Positions 5,700-9,938 of a DNA stretch of 9,938 nucleotides are shown here, piece after piece (the stretch's first letter is position 1; the number at the start of each line of letters is the position of its first letter). Position numbers and translations under genes: made by a program. Origin of the DNA: Actinomycetes bacterium (GTDB taxonomy: Bacteria; Actinomycetota; Actinomycetes; Nanopelagicales; Nanopelagicaceae). The stretch is from the NCBI GenBank assembly GCA_014190175.1, contig BJFZ01000046.1, positions 1 through 9,938 of the forward strand, in the 5' to 3' direction. Below the pieces are notes generated by a model. That model saw only the letters and a program-made list of their open reading frames with translations. It was not told where the DNA came from and did no database searches.

Positions 5700-7416
5700 C
5701 AAAAAGGTCTCTATCTCGGTCCGAGAAAAATCCACGAGGCCATTCAGAATAAAAATCACCTAGCGGAGTTATAAGTTGTCTCGTAACTACTGTACCGCCT
5801 GTGACTTGGGGATCAAAATAGTAAATTGCAATATCTGATGGATTTAGCGGAAGCTCATGTGATGTCTCACACTTCTTTTCCTTATCACGAATACGCCTAA
5901 GCAAACGCAGTAGTAAATGTTCGCTATGGGTTTCGATAATGAATAGATTTGAATCTTTAAATAAAATTTCTTCGATGAACACATCTGCTATTGATGATTG
6001 AAGCGCCGGGTGCAAATGCAATTCTGGCTGTTGAATTCTAACTAAACCTCCATGCACAGCAGCACAAAGTACAGGCAAGACAAATGGGACGCCACTGCCT
6101 ACATCATGCAACTCAGTTTCTCTTGATTCTCCATCTTCCAAGTAAAGTCTAACAGTTGATGGTTGCGACAATGCATAGTAGCTCCAAGGATCGTCTTGAT
6201 CTAGATCTATAGGAACCATCAACGTTGATGAGCACTTTAATCTATAGAGTTTTTCGTGAAATAAACGAGATTCAAGGTGCTTATTTATTCGCTCTACTAA
6301 AACTGATTCACTTGAAAATTTTTTAAGATGCTCTTGAGAATGAGAACCTCCCCAAAAATCACTTTTACTTGTTTTTGAAATTATCTCCGCATGAGCTGAT
6401 CTAGCGATAATTGCATAATGAGGATCGATATCGCGACTTAATTCAGATATTAACTTTGCAGGAGTCTCGGGTGAAAAGTGATTGGGTTCCCACCAATTTT
6501 CCAATCCCGGATCTACTATTGTTAAAACCTCTCGTGGCGAAGGAACTTTTCTATCAGCTTTAACTAACGGAGTAGACTTTCTGAAAACACCTCCGATAAT
6601 TGTCCCCAAGTAAAAGAGAATATCGCTTGCAAGTGATGAAATATGTTCTACAGTTGCCAAATCTCCAGGAGGCTCTTCTTCATATATGCTCTTAAAGCTT
6701 CTTACATCAAGTTTATCAACTGCAAAGTAACCACTGTATACACACTCACCGTCCCTTTGGGATATGTGTTTAGCTTCTTCAGAGGAGACTAGTGATGGAT
6801 CTGGAAACATGACGAATGCATCAGGAGCATATCCACGATTATTGTAAATTGAAAGCTCACCCACTCCCTCATTCCAAGAGTATTTATTTGCTTTATGAAA
6901 AGTGAGAATCGGTCTATTGTTAATTTCTATATGAATTCCAGAGATTAAGTGACTCTGATTACCGTACATCTCACCCCACAGAAAAGTAATCTCCAGTTTA
7001 ATGAGTGCTTTCCCAATTAAAAGAAAATTAAATTCACATTCCGCATTGAACTCTTCCCAATATTTATGCAACGGAAATTCGCTTGGAACCTTTCTTCCCT
7101 TCCAGTTAAGTTGATCGAACCAGACCTGCTCAGCATCAGGATCATTCTCTTCATCAAACTGGTATTCAACAGAGATAACGCACGGTAATATTTCTTTATT
7201 TTCCTTGCGGGCCCATCTACCTATCATTTCAGATAGTTTACTTTCATTAAATTTGTTTGGGTCCCACACACACTCTATTAGCTCAAGTGCGTCAAATATT
7301 GCACTTTTGCCAGCGCTATTTGGTCCATATAAAAGAGTAATGGCACTGAAATCAATCCGTGTACGTTCTTTGATTGATTGAAAATTTTCTAGTTCTATGG
7401 CGAGCAATCGCGGCAT
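5692..7416 (-). CDS. DUF3696-like AAA ATPase (RecF/OLD-type)
   Basis: This 574-residue protein starts at the ATG at 7416 (MPRLLAIELENFQSIKERT); the frame extends 18 codons further to a TTG at 7470, but ATPases of this type start at this point. Walker A is GPNSAGKS (31-38). The signature-like motif HDVGSGVPFVLP is at about 437-448, the Walker B region IQQPELHLHP at about 461-470, and the IETHSEHLL motif at about 494-502. The last 20 residues (EWPRGFFSDRDRDLF) fit the C-terminal DUF3696 signature. This family resembles RecF/OLD-type ABC ATPases and is common in phage-defence operons, where it senses or remodels DNA or activates an effector. Here the Walker B acid is replaced by Gln (Gln462-Gln463 before PE). 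The gene follows the WYL regulator and overlaps the PLD-like gene by 8 bases. The family call is strong; a defence role is inference. Confidence 0.9.
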   Translation of the reverse strand: MPRLLAIELENFQSIKERTRIDFSAITLLYGPNSAGKSAIFDALELIECVWDPNKFNESKLSEMIGRWARKENKEILPCVISVEYQFDEENDPDAEQVWFDQLNWKGRKVPSEFPLHKYWEEFNAECEFNFLLIGKALIKLEITFLWGEMYGNQSHLISGIHIEINNRPILTFHKANKYSWNEGVGELSIYNNRGYAPDAFVMFPDPSLVSSEEAKHISQRDGECVYSGYFAVDKLDVRSFKSIYEEEPPGDLATVEHISSLASDILFYLGTIIGGVFRKSTPLVKADRKVPSPREVLTIVDPGLENWWEPNHFSPETPAKLISELSRDIDPHYAIIARSAHAEIISKTSKSDFWGGSHSQEHLKKFSSESVLVERINKHLESRLFHEKLYRLKCSSTLMVPIDLDQDDPWSYYALSQPSTVRLYLEDGESRETELHDVGSGVPFVLPVLCAAVHGGLVRIQQPELHLHPALQSSIADVFIEEILFKDSNLFIIETHSEHLLLRLLRRIRDKEKKCETSHELPLNPSDIAIYYFDPQVTGGTVVTRQLITPLGDFYSEWPRGFFSDRDRDLFDV

Positions 7417-7441
7417 ATATTTCGTCCATTTAACTTCAATA

Positions 7442-7470
7442 AAAATATCAATTATTGCGTGATGCAACAA
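7442..7470 (-). promoter_or_regulatory. Possible promoter of the ATPase gene with inverted repeat
   Basis: On the minus strand TTGTTG (7470-7465), a 17-base spacer and TATTTT (7447-7442) form a weak sigma70-type promoter 26 bases before the ATG at 7416. The -35 part lies in an inverted repeat TTGTTGC-ATCAC-GCAATAA (7452-7470), which could be an operator. This would let the ATPase pair be made separately from the WYL gene. Confidence 0.3.
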
Positions 7471-7542
7471 ACTTTACTAATAATCACATTGCCCTAACTT
7501 TATGTAGGCTTGATAATTTGAACCCAAACTTAGAACTTAAAA

Positions 7543-8514
7543 CTAACCATAAAATTTCATCGTTTTTTTTAACTCTTCCGCTATTCGATCGCGTAATTTT
7601 TGGGGGCCAATTACTGACACTTCAGAACCATGGCGCAGGATGTCCATCAGTAGCTCGCGGTCATCCGAATATGGAATCTCAAGCATATAGCTCCCATCAG
7701 TTTCGAGCTTCCCTTTCTGTTGAGGGTGCCATCTTTCATTAGCGACCCAACGAGCACGCTCAGGAGAGAATCGCAACTTGGCCCATGTAACCGCCTTACC
7801 TGAGAAGATGCCGTAACCACTCTCGAGCACCTCTTTTAATTGTGATTTGGCTACATCTTTTGCTTTATCTGTCAGTATCTCAGCATGGTGAATAGCGTCA
7901 ATCGAAAAGCTACGAATCCCCTCTCTCAAGTGGCACCAGCTATCGACGTACCAATTATCTCGGTAATAGACCAATTGCTGAGGGGAGATGACTCTGTCTG
8001 TCTCCTTGCCAGTCTCACGACTGTAGTGCCGAATCTTGAGGCGTTTACGGCCTAAGGTTGCTGAGGCAACTACCTCAAAATACTGATGAGTGACCTGACG
8101 CCGCGCAGCATGCACAATCCGAAATCGAGTTTCTACTTCTGCAGCAGAGTGATCTTGGCTTTCAAGCAGCGCATTGAGCCGGGCTTGAAGGGGTTTAATG
8201 TGTCCTGCTAATAGCCCTGGCTCAAGATTAGATAATAACTGCTGCATCGTAAGGAGCGCATGAACTTCACCGGAGTTGAACCATAAGCCTGGCAAAGCAA
8301 AGGTGGGAGCTAGTGGATCAGGTTGGATATAGCGATACCCGCCGTTATCACGATCCCATTGAATCGGAGCATTAAGTCGCTCTCGCATGTATTCGAGGTC
8401 ACGTTTAAAGGTGGCAAGAGAGACCCCCAGATCATCCAGGAATGTGGCAAGAGGCACCACAGTCATATCATTGAGCAGCTGGTCAATCTTGTAGAACCGT
8501 TCTGTTCGGTCCAT
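7543..8514 (-). CDS. WYL-domain transcriptional regulator (YafY type)
   Basis: This 323-residue protein is started at the ATG at 8514 (MDRTERFYKIDQLL), which has AAGGG just upstream and matches the usual start of the family; an ATG at 8532 would add six residues. Residues 3-62 form a winged HTH. Residues about 143-210 are the WYL domain, here with NWYVDSW in place of WYL and followed by REGIRSFSIDAI. Residues about 240-317 are the WCX domain (WHPQQ, then IGPQKLR near the end). WYL proteins bind single-stranded nucleic acid or nucleotide-like ligands through the WYL domain and often repress defence or DNA-repair operons. The gene is upstream of and codirectional with the ATPase pair (126-base gap) and probably controls it. 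The family call is secure; the ligand is unknown. Confidence 0.92.
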   Translation of the reverse strand: MDRTERFYKIDQLLNDMTVVPLATFLDDLGVSLATFKRDLEYMRERLNAPIQWDRDNGGYRYIQPDPLAPTFALPGLWFNSGEVHALLTMQQLLSNLEPGLLAGHIKPLQARLNALLESQDHSAAEVETRFRIVHAARRQVTHQYFEVVASATLGRKRLKIRHYSRETGKETDRVISPQQLVYYRDNWYVDSWCHLREGIRSFSIDAIHHAEILTDKAKDVAKSQLKEVLESGYGIFSGKAVTWAKLRFSPERARWVANERWHPQQKGKLETDGSYMLEIPYSDDRELLMDILRHGSEVSVIGPQKLRDRIAEELKKTMKFYG

Positions 8515-8562
8515 TTTGCCCTTCCCATTCACTCTGACCTACATCAAGACCGATTTAAAAAA

Positions 8563-8577
8563 TGATAATTATTACCC
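8563..8577. promoter_or_regulatory. Fur-box-like sequence before the WYL gene
   Basis: TGATAAT-T-ATTACCC matches the 7-1-7 Fur consensus (TGATAATnATTATCA) in 12 of 14 positions. It overlaps the candidate -10 box of the WYL gene. AT-rich DNA often gives such matches, and no other iron-related gene is near. Confidence 0.2.
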
Positions 8578-8597
8578 ACCATCCTTATTGCCAACAA
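8568..8597 (-). promoter_or_regulatory. Possible promoter of the WYL gene
   Basis: On the minus strand TTGTTG (8597-8592), an 18-base spacer and AATAAT (8573-8568) form a plausible sigma70-type promoter with a leader of about 47 bases. The -35 part is the half-palindrome TTGTTGGCAATAA (8585-8597), similar to the element before the ATPase gene. This suggests that one protein, perhaps the WYL regulator itself, binds at both. Confidence 0.3.
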
Positions 8598-8852
8598 TAT
8601 CCAATGAAAGATAAAGATTCTATGGATACGAAATCTATGCAGACTTGATTAATGTTGCTCTGATCTTAAAATCTATGAAATAGGGAATGCTGATTCTGTG
8701 GGGTATTCAAAATGGCTGACTAAGAATCTGTCAATCTTGAATTGAGAATATTAAAGTAGTATTAGGCTATGGACAAATTTATAGACATAACCTTAGACTT
8801 TAGAACGGATACACACGAGAACCAATTGCTAAAAACACCCTAAGAGGATAAT
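8598..8852. other. AT-rich intergenic region without a gene
   Basis: This stretch lies between the WYL promoter and the small ORF before the kinase. The longest ATG frames with readable context are very short (for example, 14 codons from 8604). A nine-base direct repeat AAATCTATG occurs at 8631 and 8669, and TCAAT/ATTGA form a small inverted repeat near 8731. A candidate plus-strand promoter lies at 8737-8765. Nothing else is seen. Confidence 0.4.
8737..8765 (+). promoter_or_regulatory. Possible promoter of the kinase region
   Basis: TTGAAT (8737-8742), a 17-base spacer and TATTAG (8760-8765) match four of six bases at each sigma70 box. It would start transcription about 80 bases before the small ORF and about 300 bases before the kinase ATG. 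Confidence 0.25.
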
Positions 8853-9008
8853 GTGAAGGATACCCCCCCACCAATTTATTTAGAAGGTCCATCGATAACA
8901 TTCTTGCGCCGTACGCCAAAGCAGTTGCAGCAGAAGGCTATCGTTTTCCCGCAGACAGATTCGCCGATAGATTCGGACTCTCAGACCAAGAATGAGAATG
9001 TGCGGTGA
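8853..9008 (+). CDS. Possible small ORF with a C7 tract
   Basis: A GTG at 8853 has GAGGA 4 bases upstream and opens a 51-codon frame to TGA at 9006 (beginning VKDTPPPIYLEGP). After four codons it crosses a run of seven C (8863-8869). If the run had eight C, the same start would read a different 47-residue protein (VKDTPPTNLFRRSIDN..., ending FGLSDQE at a TGA at 8993). That version looks more like a natural protein: an Ala-rich helix followed by YRFPADRFADRFG. This could be a real gene read through a sequencing error, a phase-variable gene or a decayed one. It precedes the kinase gene by 61 bases. Neither reading matches a family I recognise, and the existence of the gene is uncertain. Confidence 0.3.
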   Translation: MKDTPPPIYLEGPSITFLRRTPKQLQQKAIVFPQTDSPIDSDSQTKNENVR

Positions 9009-9038
9009 AGGTATCAATCACCTTGGGGATGAGGTGAT
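9004..9038 (+). promoter_or_regulatory. Two alternative hairpins before the kinase gene
   Basis: GGTGA (9004-9008) can pair with TCACC (9018-9022), while ATCACCT (9017-9023) can pair perfectly with AGGTGAT (9032-9038) around an 8-base loop. The two stems share the middle segment and exclude each other, as in attenuators. The first segment contains the TGA of the 51-codon ORF. No T-run follows, so control of translation or RNA stability is more likely than termination. Confidence 0.3.
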
Positions 9039-9069
9039 GAAGGTTTCTAGGATCTAAAAGAGAGTGGCC

Positions 9070-9938
9070 ATGGAAGTTACAACTAAGGATCTTTATGACT
9101 GGTTAGAGCGGCACTATCACGACTATGAAGTCAGTGCTGATCCATTGGAGGGCACCTACGGGCTGATATGGTTTTTGAGTGGTAAGAGTGGTAATTCTGG
9201 GAGCTTTGCAGTAAAGACGCTCGCGCCCGAACGACTCGCTGTTGCGAAAACTCGGATTGATGCTGAGTACCTCCGACGGGAATTTCGGATATGGCTTGCA
9301 TTGCCCCATACGTATAACGTATTACCCGCGTTGGGCTTTGACATAGCGACACTTTGTAGCGACGAAAGCGAAAATAGCGTTCAATTGCCAGTAATGAGGA
9401 TGCCAAGGAGGTTAGGCACCCTGAAAGATTGGATCAATTCTGAAGACTACTCTTACGAGGATCGGCTTGTGGCATTGGCACAAGCCTTTAATGGTCTTTT
9501 GTACCTCTATGAGCATGATATTGAGGGCCACGGGGACCTTAAACCCAGCAATATTCTTTATGACGATCTCCAGTCAATTGTACTTCCTGAAGAGGGCGCT
9601 TGGCCAAGTCGGCGTTGTCCTTGGCGAATTCAAGTGGCCGATCTTGGCTGGGCGGACGCTTGGGTTGATTTAGGCTTTACGAACAAGGCTGAGCGCCAGT
9701 ACCTAGCTCCCGAACGCATGGATGGGGAGGTCATTCCGGAGCTGAGCGATGTGTTTTCAATGGGGATCATCGCGGCAGAGGTTATACAAGGCCGCCCCCC
9801 CAATAATCCCAAAATTCCCAAAACTTCGGATGGGAAGTGGCAGCGTTGGATTGAGGGTGGCGAACGTAACTTGTCCGGAGTGGAATCCCCGCGCCTTAAA
9901 AAAATTATTCGTCAATGCCTTAGTTTAAATGCTAGTGA
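9070..9938 (+). CDS. Serine/threonine protein kinase-like protein (N-terminal part)
   Basis: The ATG at 9070, preceded by AAGAGAG, opens a frame of 289 codons that runs off the window. The protein has a protein-kinase fold: Lys49 in FAVKTL, Glu71 in REF as likely helix-C acid, HGDLKPSN (154-161) as catalytic loop with Asp156, Lys158 and Asn161, DLG (191-193) in place of DFG, APE (213-215), Asp227 in SDVFSMG and Arg281 in IIRQC. All catalytic residues are present, so it is probably active, although the glycine-rich loop is degenerate (EGTYG) and the catalytic loop is HGD rather than HRD. About 30 residues are inserted between the catalytic loop and DLG (162-186). There is no transmembrane segment in the visible part, so it is probably cytoplasmic. 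More domains may follow. Kinases of this sort occur in bacterial signalling and in defence loci; here the target is unknown. Confidence 0.85.
   Translation, partial: MEVTTKDLYDWLERHYHDYEVSADPLEGTYGLIWFLSGKSGNSGSFAVKTLAPERLAVAKTRIDAEYLRREFRIWLALPHTYNVLPALGFDIATLCSDESENSVQLPVMRMPRRLGTLKDWINSEDYSYEDRLVALAQAFNGLLYLYEHDIEGHGDLKPSNILYDDLQSIVLPEEGAWPSRRCPWRIQVADLGWADAWVDLGFTNKAERQYLAPERMDGEVIPELSDVFSMGIIAAEVIQGRPPNNPKIPKTSDGKWQRWIEGGERNLSGVESPRLKKIIRQCLSLNAS

Noticed and set aside
5700..5759. Longer N-terminus of the PLD-like protein from the GTG at 5759
   Set aside because: The extra 20 codons overlap the end of the ATPase gene and there is no ribosome binding site at the GTG.
7417..7470. Longer N-terminus of the ATPase from the TTG at 7470
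   Set aside because: ATPases of this family normally begin a few residues before the first strand, as at the ATG at 7416; the extra segment also covers the probable promoter.
9103..9821. ORFs of 62-91 codons on both strands inside the kinase region
   Set aside because: The plus-strand kinase frame contains all kinase motifs in order, so the overlapping frames are shadows.

Overview
The window looks like a Gram-negative, probably gammaproteobacterial, chromosome of moderate to low GC. Evidence for this is a lipobox lipoprotein, several proteins with Sec-type signal peptides, a periplasmic-type DUF3857/transglutaminase-like protein, a YafY-type WYL regulator and strong Shine-Dalgarno sequences. 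Species and genus cannot be named from the sequence alone. There are no rRNA, tRNA, CRISPR or insertion-sequence features.

Left part (1-3627, all minus strand): five genes run right to left. They are an unrecognised 61-residue protein, a 100-residue secreted protein made of NYxNSxx heptads, a 624-residue exported DUF3857 plus transglutaminase-like protein, a small lipoprotein, and a secreted Sel1-repeat protein. The first four are tightly packed (30, 0 and 2-89 base gaps), so they look like one cell-envelope operon. The TAA of the heptad gene directly abuts the ATG of the transglutaminase gene. Sel1 follows after 131 bases and may have its own promoter.

Middle (3628-4715): a gene-free, palindrome-rich region holds two copies of a GCTCAC-N3-ATGAGC element 104 bp apart. 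It leads into a plus-strand SprT-like zinc metalloprotein gene with a good ribosome binding site.

Right part (4716-8514, minus strand): a three-gene unit encodes a WYL-domain regulator, a DUF3696-like AAA ATPase (RecF/OLD-type) and a 327-residue protein that I read as a degenerate phospholipase-D-like protein. The last two overlap by 8 bases. ATPase plus unknown partner under a WYL regulator is a layout typical of phage-defence loci, and this is the best candidate here for an undescribed system. The ATPase/partner pair is visibly more AT-rich than its neighbours. The promoter regions of the WYL and ATPase genes share a TTGTTG...CAATAA element.

Far right (8515-9938): a 555-base leader region contains a possible small ORF with a C7 tract and two mutually exclusive hairpins. 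It is followed by the 5' part of a plus-strand protein kinase gene (289 codons visible) that runs off the window. Its presence next to the WYL/ATPase unit suggests a defence or other accessory island, but that is inference.
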